Source: Rhizobium sp. BK418
GTDB taxonomy: Bacteria; Pseudomonadota; Alphaproteobacteria; Rhizobiales; Rhizobiaceae
Assembly: GCF_004341105.1 (NCBI RefSeq)
Contig: NZ_SLZK01000002.1
Location: 552,310-616,309, forward strand
Direction of reading: 5' to 3'
DNA: 64,000 nucleotides
The position numbers were made by a program, and so were the translations under genes. Every line of letters starts with the position of its first letter. The first letter of the stretch is position 1. The notes under the pieces are model-generated. The model searched no databases, had not been told where the DNA came from, and saw only the letters and a list, made by a program, of their open reading frames with translations. Below are positions 14,900-23,773 of this stretch, piece by piece.

Positions 14900-16960
14900 A
14901 TGTATCTCGAAAGACTCAATCCCCAGCAGCGGATGGCCGTGGAGCACGGCACTCTCATTGACGGAAGTCATGTGGCCGGGCCGCTCCTGGTCATCGCCGG
15001 CGCCGGTTCGGGCAAGACGAATACGCTTGCCCATCGTGTCGCCCACCTCATCCTCAAGGGCGCCGATCCGCGCCGCATCCTGCTGATGACCTTTTCGCGC
15101 CGGGCGGCAGCCGAAATGGGCCGGCGCGTCGAACGCATCTGCGGCGAGGTTCTCGGTAAGAATTCCGGCATATTGGCCGATGCCCTGGCCTGGAGCGGCA
15201 CGTTCCATGGCGTTGGTGCGCGGCTCCTGCGCGACTATGCCGAACAGATCGGCCTCGATCCGGCCTTCTCGATTCACGACCGGGAAGACAGCGCCGACCT
15301 GATGAATCTCGTGCGTCACGAGCTCGGCTTCTCGAAGACCGAAAGCCGTTTTCCGACGAAAGGCACCTGCCTTGCGATCTATTCGCGTGCAGTAAATTCG
15401 GAAACGAAACTGCCGCTGGTGCTGCGTGACGCTTTTCCATGGTGCGCCACTTGGGAAAAGCAGCTTCGCGAACTTTTCGCCTGTTATGTCGAGGCCAAGC
15501 AGAGCCAGAATGTACTCGATTACGACGACCTGCTGCTCTACTGGGCACAGATGGTGGCGGAACCGATGATTGCCGAGGATATCGGCAGCCGCTTCGATCA
15601 TGTGCTTGTCGACGAGTATCAGGACACGAACAAACTTCAGTCTTCGATCCTGCTTGCGCTGAAGCCCACCGGCCTGGGGTTGACGGTCGTTGGCGACGAT
15701 GCGCAGTCGATCTATTCCTTCCGCGCAGCGACAGTGCGCAATATTCTGGATTTTCCGGCCTCCTTCAGCCCGGCCGCCAATATCGTCACGCTCGACCGCA
15801 ACTACCGCTCGACGCAGCCGATCCTTGCCGCGGCCAATGCGGTGATCGACCTTGCTTCGGAGCGCTTCACCAAGAACCTTTGGACGAAACGGGAATCGCC
15901 GGAGCGGCCGCGGCTGGTAACGGTGCGCGACGAGAACGATCAGGCGCGCTACGTGGCCGACAAGGTTCTCGACAATCGCGAAGAAGGCGTGAAGCTGAAA
16001 AGCCAGGCCGTGCTCTTCCGCGCCTCACATCATAGCGGTCCGCTGGAAGTCGAACTCACTCGCCGCAACATTCCCTTCGTAAAGTTCGGCGGGCTGAAAT
16101 TCCTCGACAGCGCGCATGTGAAGGACATGCTGGCGGCACTGCGCTTTGCTCAGAACCCGCGCGACCGGGTAGCAGGCTTCCGGCTGATGCAGATCCTGCC
16201 GGGTGTCGGCCCTTCGACTGCACAGAAGATGCTGGACCAAATGGCTGACAATGCGAGCCCGATAAACGCGCTTGCTGCCATGCCTGCGCCGCCGCGCTCG
16301 GGCGACGACTGGACCTCTTTCGTTTCCACGATGCAAGAGCTGAAAACCGGCAAGGCCGGCTGGCCTGCCGAAATTGAACTGGTGCGGCAATGGTATGAGC
16401 CGCATCTGGAACGGCTGCATGAGGACGCGAGCGCCCGGCTTGCCGATCTCATACAGCTCGAGCAGATTGCTGGTGGCTATGTCTCGCGCGAGCGCTTCCT
16501 GACAGAGCTCACGCTCGATCCACCCGATGCAACCTCCGGCCAGGCGGGTGTCCCGCTGCTCGATGAGGATTATCTCATCCTTTCAACCATACATTCGGCC
16601 AAGGGGCAGGAATGGACAAAGGTCTTCATGCTGAATGTCATCGACGGCTGCATTCCTTCCGATCTCGCCGTCGGCACCACGGCCGAAATCGAAGAAGAGC
16701 GGCGGCTGCTCTATGTGGCGATGACGCGCGCCAAGGATAGCCTTGATCTCGTCGTGCCGCAGCGCTTCTTCACCTACGGGCAAAATTCGCAGGGCGACCG
16801 GCATGTCTACGCATCGCGCAGCCGCTTCATTCCGGCCACGCTGCTGCAGTTCTTCGAAGTCTGCGGTTGGCCGCAGGTGAAGGCCGATACGGGAGCAGCA
16901 CAGCAGGCACGGCAGGTGCGTATCGACGTCGGCGCGCGCATGCGCGGGATGTGGCGTTAA
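14900..16960 (+). CDS. UvrD/Rep-family ATP-dependent DNA helicase
   Basis: A 686-aa superfamily 1A 3'-5' helicase. It has Walker A AGAGSGKT (33-40), motif Ia LLMTFSRRAAAEM, the motif II region VDEYQDTNK (237-245), motif III VVGDDAQSIYSFRAA, motif IV LDRNYRSTQPIL, motif V TIHSAKGQEW and motif VI RRLLYVAMTRAKD. It acts in repair or replication restart. It is about 50-150 residues shorter than typical UvrD or PcrA and probably lacks their long C-terminal tail, so I do not assign uvrD itself. Confidence 0.9.
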   Translation: MYLERLNPQQRMAVEHGTLIDGSHVAGPLLVIAGAGSGKTNTLAHRVAHLILKGADPRRILLMTFSRRAAAEMGRRVERICGEVLGKNSGILADALAWSGTFHGVGARLLRDYAEQIGLDPAFSIHDREDSADLMNLVRHELGFSKTESRFPTKGTCLAIYSRAVNSETKLPLVLRDAFPWCATWEKQLRELFACYVEAKQSQNVLDYDDLLLYWAQMVAEPMIAEDIGSRFDHVLVDEYQDTNKLQSSILLALKPTGLGLTVVGDDAQSIYSFRAATVRNILDFPASFSPAANIVTLDRNYRSTQPILAAANAVIDLASERFTKNLWTKRESPERPRLVTVRDENDQARYVADKVLDNREEGVKLKSQAVLFRASHHSGPLEVELTRRNIPFVKFGGLKFLDSAHVKDMLAALRFAQNPRDRVAGFRLMQILPGVGPSTAQKMLDQMADNASPINALAAMPAPPRSGDDWTSFVSTMQELKTGKAGWPAEIELVRQWYEPHLERLHEDASARLADLIQLEQIAGGYVSRERFLTELTLDPPDATSGQAGVPLLDEDYLILSTIHSAKGQEWTKVFMLNVIDGCIPSDLAVGTTAEIEEERRLLYVAMTRAKDSLDLVVPQRFFTYGQNSQGDRHVYASRSRFIPATLLQFFEVCGWPQVKADTGAAQQARQVRIDVGARMRGMWR

Positions 16961-17018
16961 AACGCTCCCCGGGAGGCGTACGAGGCGGTTTTCTGAGCAG
17001 AATTGCGTTAAGAGAAGC

Positions 17019-18080
17019 TTAGAGCGAAAGCGGCGGTTTGGCCGGTTCGAAGAAACGGCCAATCATTTCATCGTTGACCAGGGCGATCGTCGGCGGCGAC
17101 CATTTCGGATTTCGGTCCTTGTCGATGACCGCAGCACGGACGCCCTCGTAAAAATCCGGTCCGAGCAGAATATGCATGCAGGCACCGAGTTCGCGGGCCA
17201 GGCATTCGGCAAGCGTGCGGCTCTGGCGCCCGGCTCTCAGCAGCCGCAAGGCGAGCTTGAGGCTAGTTGGCGAACGTGTGAGCATCACGCGGCGGGTCTC
17301 GGCGGCGAACTCGCCCTCCTCCTGAGCAAGAGCCGATACGATGTCCTCAACGCGATTGAAGTGGAAGGCACGGTCGATCGTCGCGGCATTGGCTTGAAGC
17401 CTGCCCTCGCCCGGTTGATCCGACAGAGCCCGCAGAGCGGCGTCCACATCGTCCGACGAACCTCCCACAGGCAGATCAGCGAGGCGCCGGACCGCCTCTT
17501 CGAGACGCGAGGACGGCATATAGAAATCGGCGAGCCCGGCATGGATTGCGTCGGCGGCATTGATATCGAGCCCGGTCAGGGCCATCCATGTGCCGCTTTC
17601 ACCCGGCATATGGGGCAGCAGCCAGGTGGCGCCGACATCAGGGAAATAACCGATGCCGGTTTCGGGCATGGCAAGGCGGGTGCGCTCGGTGACGACACGG
17701 TGGCGCCCGTGGCTGGAAAGCCCGACGCCGCCGCCCATGGTGATGCCGTCCATCAACGCCACGTAAGGCTTCGGATAGGAAGCGATCCTGTGGTTGAGAC
17801 GAAACTCTTCGCGCCAGAAGGTTTCCGCCAGGCCATCGCCAGCACGTCCGCTCAGGTGAATGGCGCGGATATCGCCGCCGGCGCAGAAGCCGCGCTCCCC
17901 CTCGCCCATCACGACAACGCTCGTCACGGAGCGATCCTCCGTGAACTCATCAAGGGCGGCAGCAATCGCGCGTACCATCGGGATCGTCAGACTGTTCAAC
18001 GCCTTTGGTCGGTTCAGCCGGATGAGGCCGGCTGAACCGCGTCGTTCAACGATGACTTCGCTCTGATTCCTGTTATCCAT
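17019..18080 (-). CDS. 3-hydroxyisobutyryl-CoA hydrolase / enoyl-CoA hydratase family
   Basis: A 353-aa crotonase-fold enzyme. FCAGGDIRAI forms part of the CoA oxyanion hole, and GITMGGGVGLSSHGRHRVVT with AMPETGIGYFPDVGATWLL is characteristic of the 3-hydroxyisobutyryl-CoA hydrolases of valine catabolism. Length fits that subfamily rather than simple hydratases (about 260 aa). The ATG is preceded by GAGGTGG. It is transcribed alone, convergent with the helicase gene. Confidence 0.87.
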   Translation of the reverse strand: MDNRNQSEVIVERRGSAGLIRLNRPKALNSLTIPMVRAIAAALDEFTEDRSVTSVVVMGEGERGFCAGGDIRAIHLSGRAGDGLAETFWREEFRLNHRIASYPKPYVALMDGITMGGGVGLSSHGRHRVVTERTRLAMPETGIGYFPDVGATWLLPHMPGESGTWMALTGLDINAADAIHAGLADFYMPSSRLEEAVRRLADLPVGGSSDDVDAALRALSDQPGEGRLQANAATIDRAFHFNRVEDIVSALAQEEGEFAAETRRVMLTRSPTSLKLALRLLRAGRQSRTLAECLARELGACMHILLGPDFYEGVRAAVIDKDRNPKWSPPTIALVNDEMIGRFFEPAKPPLSL

Positions 18081-18147
18081 GGTCCACCTCGCTCCTGCCC
18101 TATGAATAAACGGGGTTGGGCCGAGGTTCCAGTGGGCGGTTGTTCAA

Positions 18148-20103
18148 TCAGGCTGAGAGGGACTGCGAAACGTTGGCGTCGCGTCTGACGGCATAGTCGA
18201 TCGCCAGCTCCAATGGCAGCGGCCGGGAAAAATAGTAGCCCTGAGCCAGGCGCACGCCGAGGCCCTTCAGCGAGTCCGCGACATCTTCGCTTTCCACACC
18301 TTCCGCGACGGAGGCGATTCCGAGGTTCTGACAGAGATTGGCGACGGAGCGGGTAATGTTCATGCAGCGCGCATCGCGATCGAAATTCATCACGAAGGCC
18401 TTGTCGATCTTCAGCTTATCGAAGGCCAGGCGGTGGATGTGGCTCAAGCTCGAATAGCCCGTACCGAAATCGTCAAGCGCAATCGAGATGCCGGCCGCCC
18501 GCAGCACACCGATCACCTGATCGGCTGTGTCGAAGTCTGAGAGCAGCGCCGTCTCAGTGATCTCGAATTCGATGCGCTTCGGATCGACACCAGAACGCCT
18601 GATCATGGCGAGCAGGGCCATCGATGTTTCGTGATCACAGATATCACGGGCCGACAAGTTGAAGGAAAGGCGCAAGTGTGACGGCATGATCTTCACCGCG
18701 TCGAGCGCCTGACCAAATAGGATGCGGGTCATGCGGCCGATCACGGCGGTGCGCTCTGCCGCGGGAATGAACGCATCCGGGCTGATACGGCCGAAGCGCG
18801 CGCTGTCCCAGCGTGCAAGCGCCTCAAAACCGACGACGCCGCCGCTGCGCAGCTCAACGATCGGCTGATATTCGAGCTTCAACTCCTTGGCAAAATTCTC
18901 CGCCTGCAATTCGAGCTCAATGAGATATCGCTGCGTCAGGATCTTTTCATGCTCGGGTGAAAAGAGTTCAACACCGCCGGTGCGCTTGCTCTTCACCTGA
19001 TAGAGGGCGAAGTCTGCTTTTTCATAGAGATCTTCGGCGATGTAGTCGCCCGCTTCCGGATAGACGATGCCGCAGGAGCCGGAGACACGCACCGAACCGT
19101 CGGGAATTTCATATGGGTCGCGTACGGTCGCGCATAGAGCAAAGCCGAGATCAGAAACGGTTCTGAGCGTCATATTGCAGGGAAAGATGATACCGAACTC
19201 GTCGCCGCCGAGGCGCGACACGATGCCTTGGTCGCCGACCAGAGAGACGAAGCGGCGTGCCGTTTCTTTCAGCACGAGATCGCCGGCGGCATGGCCGAAG
19301 ACATCGTTGACCGGCTTGAAGCCATCGAGATCGATGATGCCGATAACGGGCGGTGAAGCCGGATTTTTCTGCAGCATCTTTTCGAGCGAGAGGAAGAAGC
19401 TTCGGCGGTTGGCAAGGCCTGTCAATTGATCCTGCAGAGCATTGCGGCTGTTAACGAGGTTCAGTTCCTCCGCTTCCGCCTGCTTCTGCTTGAGCTCTTC
19501 TGCGAGCCGGACCAGATGCGCGAAATTCTGGAAGTAGCTGTTGATGACACGCAGGAAGGGCAGCACCAAGAAAAGGCCGCTGACCGCTGTGGCAACGAAA
19601 ACCGGATTGCCGGAAAAGAGGAAGGTCACGACCATGGCCGTGAAGGTAATGACTGTGGTGATTGCCGCCGCGAGCGGCAGATGCATCAGGCAAAAAACGC
19701 AGGAAATGCCGGTTACGACGAGGAAATAGGCAATCTGGCCCTGCTGCGAGGCGTCACCATATTGATAGAGGGCGATAGCCCAGCCGCCGAAGCCGATCGT
19801 TAGGATCGTGGCGCCTATCAGCGTGACCTTCATCAGCCGCAACGCGCGCTCGGGCGTGACATTTTCCTTGCCTAATATCTCCCACCAGCAGAGACGGAAA
19901 ACGCAGACGATACTAAGACCGACGGGAATGTAGAGCGAAAGCCAGAGAGGCGCCGACTTGATGTGCGTGATAGCCACCGCCAGCGCATTGATAACAAGAA
20001 GAACGTAGAGAATCGGAATCTGTGATGACAAAGCTTTGAACTGCGCCACCAGAAACTTCGGATTATCCTTTTGCAGCCGTAACGATTCTATGAAGTTCTT
20101 CAT
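18148..20103 (-). CDS. Membrane GGDEF-EAL protein (cyclic-di-GMP turnover)
   Basis: A 651-aa protein. The N-terminal part (residues about 28-190) contains five or six hydrophobic membrane segments without a recognised sensor family. A short coiled linker follows (200-220). The GGDEF domain has an intact GGDEF motif at 299-303, and the EAL domain has FEALARW (EAL at 427-429) with downstream DDFGTGYSSL. Both active-site signatures are intact, so either synthesis or hydrolysis of c-di-GMP is possible. The usual RxxD inhibitory site before GGDEF is missing (GDQG in its place), so product inhibition may be absent. Confidence 0.92.
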   Translation of the reverse strand: MKNFIESLRLQKDNPKFLVAQFKALSSQIPILYVLLVINALAVAITHIKSAPLWLSLYIPVGLSIVCVFRLCWWEILGKENVTPERALRLMKVTLIGATILTIGFGGWAIALYQYGDASQQGQIAYFLVVTGISCVFCLMHLPLAAAITTVITFTAMVVTFLFSGNPVFVATAVSGLFLVLPFLRVINSYFQNFAHLVRLAEELKQKQAEAEELNLVNSRNALQDQLTGLANRRSFFLSLEKMLQKNPASPPVIGIIDLDGFKPVNDVFGHAAGDLVLKETARRFVSLVGDQGIVSRLGGDEFGIIFPCNMTLRTVSDLGFALCATVRDPYEIPDGSVRVSGSCGIVYPEAGDYIAEDLYEKADFALYQVKSKRTGGVELFSPEHEKILTQRYLIELELQAENFAKELKLEYQPIVELRSGGVVGFEALARWDSARFGRISPDAFIPAAERTAVIGRMTRILFGQALDAVKIMPSHLRLSFNLSARDICDHETSMALLAMIRRSGVDPKRIEFEITETALLSDFDTADQVIGVLRAAGISIALDDFGTGYSSLSHIHRLAFDKLKIDKAFVMNFDRDARCMNITRSVANLCQNLGIASVAEGVESEDVADSLKGLGVRLAQGYYFSRPLPLELAIDYAVRRDANVSQSLSA

Positions 20104-20212
20104 GATTCCTGTTCCCTTGGCTGAACCGGGCCAGAGAAATCTTGATTATTCCTTACTCACGTAACGTCAGGCCACCCGCCCCTACGCCGGAAGGTAAATG
20201 TTCAGTTGCGAC

Positions 20213-21247
20213 TCAGAAGGATGCCGCAGCCAGCGCGCGATGGATGCTGTGCAGATCGTCGACACTCTTGTTCATCAGGAAGAGCTCCCAATCGAGAGAA
20301 CTGCGGACGATGGTTTCGAGCGAGTCATGCTGCGGCACCCAGTCCAGCACGCGGCGTGCAAGCGTTGGGTCGGCGACGACGCTTGCGGCATCGCCCGGCC
20401 GGCGCGGCGCCATGTTGATCTTGAAGGAGTGGCCGTTCAGGCGGGTGACCATGTTCAGGACATCGAGCACGGAATAACCGTTGCCATAGCCGCAATTGGC
20501 AACCAGCGGACCTCTGCCCTTGCGCAGATGCTGAAGCGCCTTCAGATGTGCTGCAGTCAGGTCGCTCACGTGGATATAGTCGCGCACGCCGGTGCCATCA
20601 TGGGTCGGGTAGTCGAAGCCATAGACGGCGACGCTGTCGCGCTTTCCAAGCGCGGCTTCGCAGGCGACCTTGATGAGGTGGGTCGCGCCCGACGTGGACT
20701 GCCCGGCGCGCAGCTGTGGATCGGCGCCGGCGACGTTGAAGTAGCGTAGCGCTACGTAATCGAAATCATAGGCGGCGGCGGCATCTCGCAGCATCATTTC
20801 GGTCATCAGCTTGGACTGACCGTAAGGATTTTCCGGATTGAGCGGCGCCGTCTCCTTGACCGGAGCGGAACTCTTCTGCTGACCATAGACGGCGGCGGTC
20901 GAGGAGAAGACGAAGTTGCGGATACCGGCCTTGATTGCAGCGCTCAACAGCACGCGTGTCTTGCCGGAATTGTTGTCGTAATAGGAAAGCGGATCGGAGA
21001 CGGAGACCGGCACAACCGCAGAGCCGGCGAAATGGATGATCGACTCGATATCGTTCTCGATGAAGATCTTCTTCAGAACGTCGGGATCGGCAATATCGCC
21101 GAGATAGAAGCGCGCCGCCGGCGCTACGGCCCAGCGAAACCCGGTGGAGAGGCTGTCAAGTACGACGACGTCTTCACCGGAATCAAGCAGCGTCCAAACC
21201 ATGTGGCTGCCGATATATCCAGCCCCACCTGTAACCAGAACCGCCAT
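20213..21247 (-). CDS. galE: UDP-glucose 4-epimerase
   Basis: A 344-aa extended SDR enzyme interconverting UDP-glucose and UDP-galactose, which supplies galactose for exopolysaccharide and LPS. The NAD-binding motif is LVTGGAGYIGSHMVW. The catalytic pair is in SSTAAVYG and in the YxxxK segment NPYGQSKLMTEMM. DGTGVRDYIHVSDL and FKINMAPRRPGDAA are GalE signatures. In rhizobia such genes are called galE or exoB; sequence alone does not decide which paralogue this is. AGGGA precedes the ATG. Confidence 0.92.
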   Translation of the reverse strand: MAVLVTGGAGYIGSHMVWTLLDSGEDVVVLDSLSTGFRWAVAPAARFYLGDIADPDVLKKIFIENDIESIIHFAGSAVVPVSVSDPLSYYDNNSGKTRVLLSAAIKAGIRNFVFSSTAAVYGQQKSSAPVKETAPLNPENPYGQSKLMTEMMLRDAAAAYDFDYVALRYFNVAGADPQLRAGQSTSGATHLIKVACEAALGKRDSVAVYGFDYPTHDGTGVRDYIHVSDLTAAHLKALQHLRKGRGPLVANCGYGNGYSVLDVLNMVTRLNGHSFKINMAPRRPGDAASVVADPTLARRVLDWVPQHDSLETIVRSSLDWELFLMNKSVDDLHSIHRALAAASF

Positions 21248-21483
21248 GTCTGCATTCCCTGTTTTATTTTTTCGGGAGCATCAGAACGGCTTTTTCCTTT
21301 CCGATTTTATTATCGAAAGGCCCCGGAAAGGCTTTGCGGCCAGTATGTTTGGAGATGTGGTTAGAGGCGCATTTCAGCCTCTGCTACAATTTTATCGACC
21401 AACCGATTTTCGGGGCAAAACGGCTTCGATCCCCTCTTTCTAGGTTCGTCGACATCACGCAGGCGACGAGGCAAATTGGCGCC
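21248..21483. other. Divergent intergenic region upstream of galE
   Basis: This region holds the galE promoter on the minus strand and probably a rightward promoter for the micro-ORF locus. GAGGC/GCCTC at about 21363-21381 can form a small hairpin. No other gene or RNA is recognised. Confidence 0.35.
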
Positions 21484-21558
21484 ATGAACAACTTCGCGTT
21501 CCAGGCCATGACGATGGGCGTGACGACCACCCTTTGCGGTGGAGGCGTCGGCTTGTGA
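21484..21558 (+). CDS. Possible 24-codon leader-type micro-ORF
   Basis: An ATG-started frame encodes a 24-aa peptide beginning MNNFAFQAMTMG and ending CGGGVGL. It contains three consecutive Thr codons followed by Leu-Cys. The second half of the frame can fold as CCACC-CTTTGC-GGTGG, extended by flanking GAC/GTC. Together with a GC-rich hairpin downstream (about 21585-21611) this resembles a leader-peptide/attenuator arrangement. No ribosome site is obvious. Confidence 0.3.
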   Translation: MNNFAFQAMTMGVTTTLCGGGVGL

Positions 21559-21729
21559 CCTGAAACTGTTCATTTCACCCGACCCAACCCGGCCGGACAC
21601 GTGCGGGGTTTTCTGTTTCTGCCCCAATGTCCGGCTGATGCATAGGACTCTGGATTTCATTCCGGCCGGAGCGCGCTGCTCTGACCATGATGAAGCTGAA
21701 GCGGCTGAAAAGGCCTGGGGGAGGCCAAC

Positions 21730-21831
21730 ATGCCCTTCCAACCGCTCAGAGACGGCGAAGTCATCATCGTCGAGGGGCGGAATGTGACGCTGCTTCCGGT
21801 CCTGCCGGAAGCGATGCGCCGCTCAGCTTAA
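21730..21831 (+). CDS. Probable 33-aa small protein
   Basis: The frame encodes MPFQPLRDGEVIIVEGRNV, continuing TLLPVLPEAMRRSA. The ATG follows GGGGGAGG at six-base spacing, a strong ribosome site. Codon use matches the genome, and the last bases overlap the end of the convergent aminotransferase gene. No family is recognised. It may belong to one transcript with the micro-ORF at 21484. Confidence 0.45.
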   Translation: MPFQPLRDGEVIIVEGRNVTLLPVLPEAMRRSA

Positions 21832-22994
21832 ATCTTCAGAATATAGTCGCAGAGCCGTTCGGCCGCGACCGTGACCTGCGCGGGATCACGCAGGAAGCAG
21901 GCGCGCAGGAAACGCTCGCCGCCTGCTCCGAAGGCTGTGCCAGGTGCGAGGCCGACACCGGTCTTGTCGACGATATCGATCACCGCCTTGCGGCTGTCGT
22001 TAACGCCGTCGATACTCAGGAACGCGTAAAGCGCGCCATCCGGCTTCAGCGTCTGGACGCGGTTGGTAGCGATCAGCGCATCGCAGAGGATATCGCGGGC
22101 AAGGGTTGCCTTGTCGATATTCGACTGAACGAAGGCATCGCCTTCGTTGAGGGCAGCGACCGCGCCCTTCTGCATGAACTGGGCGACACCCGAGGTCGAA
22201 TATTGGATCAGGTTTTCCAGCACCTGTCCGGTTTCCGGCGGGGCGACGATCCAGCCGACGCGCCAGCCGGTCATAGACCAGTTCTTGGAGAAGGAGTTGA
22301 CGAACATCACCTTGTCGCCCGGCTCCATGACATCAAGGAAGGACGGCGCGCGTCCGCCGGCATAGAAATAACGCGCATAGATCTCATCAGCCATGATCCA
22401 GAGATTATGCTTGCGCGCCAGCGTCAGGATGTCGCCCAGATCCTTTTTCGTTGCAGTCCATCCCGTCGGATTCGACGGCGTGTTGATGAAGAGACCACGG
22501 GTCTTCGGCGTGATCGCCGCCTCGATACGACCAAGATCGACCGTCCAGGTGCCGCCTTCGAACTGAAGCTCTACACCGACCGAACGCGCGCCGGCGATTT
22601 CGAGAGCGGCTGCGATATTCGGCCAGGCCGGGGTGAGGTAAACGAATTCGTCGCCGGGCGAGGTTATTGCATGAATGGCGATCTGGATCGCCTGCATACC
22701 GGAACCGGTCACATAGAAATGCTCCGATGGCAGCCGGATGCCGAAATGCCTGAGATAATAATCCGATAGCGCCTGACGCAGTTCGGGGATACCCCGCTGC
22801 CAGGTATAGAACGTCTCGCCGGCAGCGAGTGCCTGCATGGCCGCCTGATTGATGAAATCCGGAGTCGGAAGATCGCCCTCGCCGACCCAAAGCGGCAGAA
22901 GGCCTTCGCGCCCGCGGGCATAGTTGACGACTTCGACGATCCCGCTTTCTGGCGCTGCGACAGCGCGCGGGCTAAGGCTGCTTATGATCGACAT
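21828..22994 (-). CDS. Class I/II PLP-dependent aminotransferase
   Basis: A 388-aa fold-type I aminotransferase. Key segments are FINTPSNPTGW, ADEIYARYFY (the Asp that contacts PLP, and a Tyr) and SFSKNWSMTGWRVGW with the PLP-binding Lys. These place it in the aspartate/aromatic aminotransferase superfamily. The substrate cannot be assigned from sequence. It is the only gene in its unit, and its GGAG site lies upstream of the ATG at 22994. Its stop overlaps the end of the opposing 33-aa ORF. Confidence 0.9.
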   Translation of the reverse strand: MSIISSLSPRAVAAPESGIVEVVNYARGREGLLPLWVGEGDLPTPDFINQAAMQALAAGETFYTWQRGIPELRQALSDYYLRHFGIRLPSEHFYVTGSGMQAIQIAIHAITSPGDEFVYLTPAWPNIAAALEIAGARSVGVELQFEGGTWTVDLGRIEAAITPKTRGLFINTPSNPTGWTATKKDLGDILTLARKHNLWIMADEIYARYFYAGGRAPSFLDVMEPGDKVMFVNSFSKNWSMTGWRVGWIVAPPETGQVLENLIQYSTSGVAQFMQKGAVAALNEGDAFVQSNIDKATLARDILCDALIATNRVQTLKPDGALYAFLSIDGVNDSRKAVIDIVDKTGVGLAPGTAFGAGGERFLRACFLRDPAQVTVAAERLCDYILKI

Positions 22995-23022
22995 GCATAT
23001 CTCCGGTTCACGCTTTCATAGC

Positions 23023-23042
23023 GGATTTGCAAAAGCAAATCC
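23023..23042. repeat. Perfect 8-bp hairpin repeat
   Basis: GGATTTGC, an AAAA loop and GCAAATCC, followed by CATGAC. The tail GCAAATCCCATGAC also occurs at about 2630-2644 upstream of murA, so this is probably a dispersed rhizobial palindrome. Confidence 0.6.
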
Positions 23043-23082
23043 CATGACAATGCGTGATGGCATATCGATTTTCGTGATGAAT

Positions 23083-23107
23083 GAGCCCGGCCAGAACGGA
23101 CGGGCTC
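23083..23107 (-). terminator. Candidate terminator hairpin after mscL
   Basis: GAGCCCG (23083-23089) and CGGGCTC (23101-23107) form a perfect 7-bp stem with an 11-nt loop. It begins nine bases beyond the mscL stop. No long T run follows, so the call is moderate. Confidence 0.5.
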
Positions 23108-23116
23108 GTGCCATCA

Positions 23117-23554
23117 TCAGACGGCCGGGCGTTTAGCAAGAAGGTCGCGGATTTCCGTCAGCAGCGCGACATCTGCCGGCGGCGGCGGAACCTCTGCCGG
23201 TGCAGTCTTTTCCTTGCGTTCGACCTGCTCGCGCAGCATGTTCACGCCCTTGACCATCAGGAAGATGATCCAGGCGAGAATCAAGAAGTTGATGAGGACC
23301 GTGATGAAGTTGCCATAGGCGAAAACGGCGCCCTGTGCGCGGGCGGCTGCAAGGGTCGGCGCGTTGACCGCCGAGGACAACGGAAGGAAGAAGTTCGAGA
23401 AGTCGAAACCGCCGAAGATCGCACCGACGATTGGCATGATGATATCGTCAACCAACGATTTGACGATGCCGCCGAAGGCGCCACCGATGATGACACCGAC
23501 AGCAAGGTCCATGACGTTGCCGCGAGCGATGAAAGCTTTGAATTCGTTGAGCAT
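23117..23554 (-). CDS. mscL: Large-conductance mechanosensitive channel
   Basis: A 145-aa inner-membrane channel that opens on hypo-osmotic shock. The N-terminus [20 protein letters not shown] is followed by [20 protein letters not shown] (TM1). The second membrane helix [20 protein letters not shown] and a charged C-terminal helix ([15 protein letters not shown]) are canonical. Upstream in-frame residues to 23623 are not part of the family, so the ATG at 23554 with AAGGGAGA upstream is chosen. The linker before the last helix is proline-rich ([11 protein letters not shown]). Confidence 0.96.
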   Translation of the reverse strand: MLNEFKAFIARGNVMDLAVGVIIGGAFGGIVKSLVDDIIMPIVGAIFGGFDFSNFFLPLSSAVNAPTLAAARAQGAVFAYGNFITVLINFLILAWIIFLMVKGVNMLREQVERKEKTAPAEVPPPPADVALLTEIRDLLAKRPAV

Positions 23555-23773
23555 CCGATCTGTCTCCCTTTGATGCATCTTCAAAGACATGCCATTGTTT
23601 TCATTAGCACACCATCGTCTCAATTAATCAATCGGCAATTGGAAAGATTCAGGCACTGTCCCCTTCCGCGTAGAACTTAAGACCAAGACCGCGGGAATTT
23701 TCAAAGTTGCTGAATTGCCCTAAGCTCGAATGCGTTCCGGGAGGACGGCGGATAATCCGCCGGCGGAGGGTCG

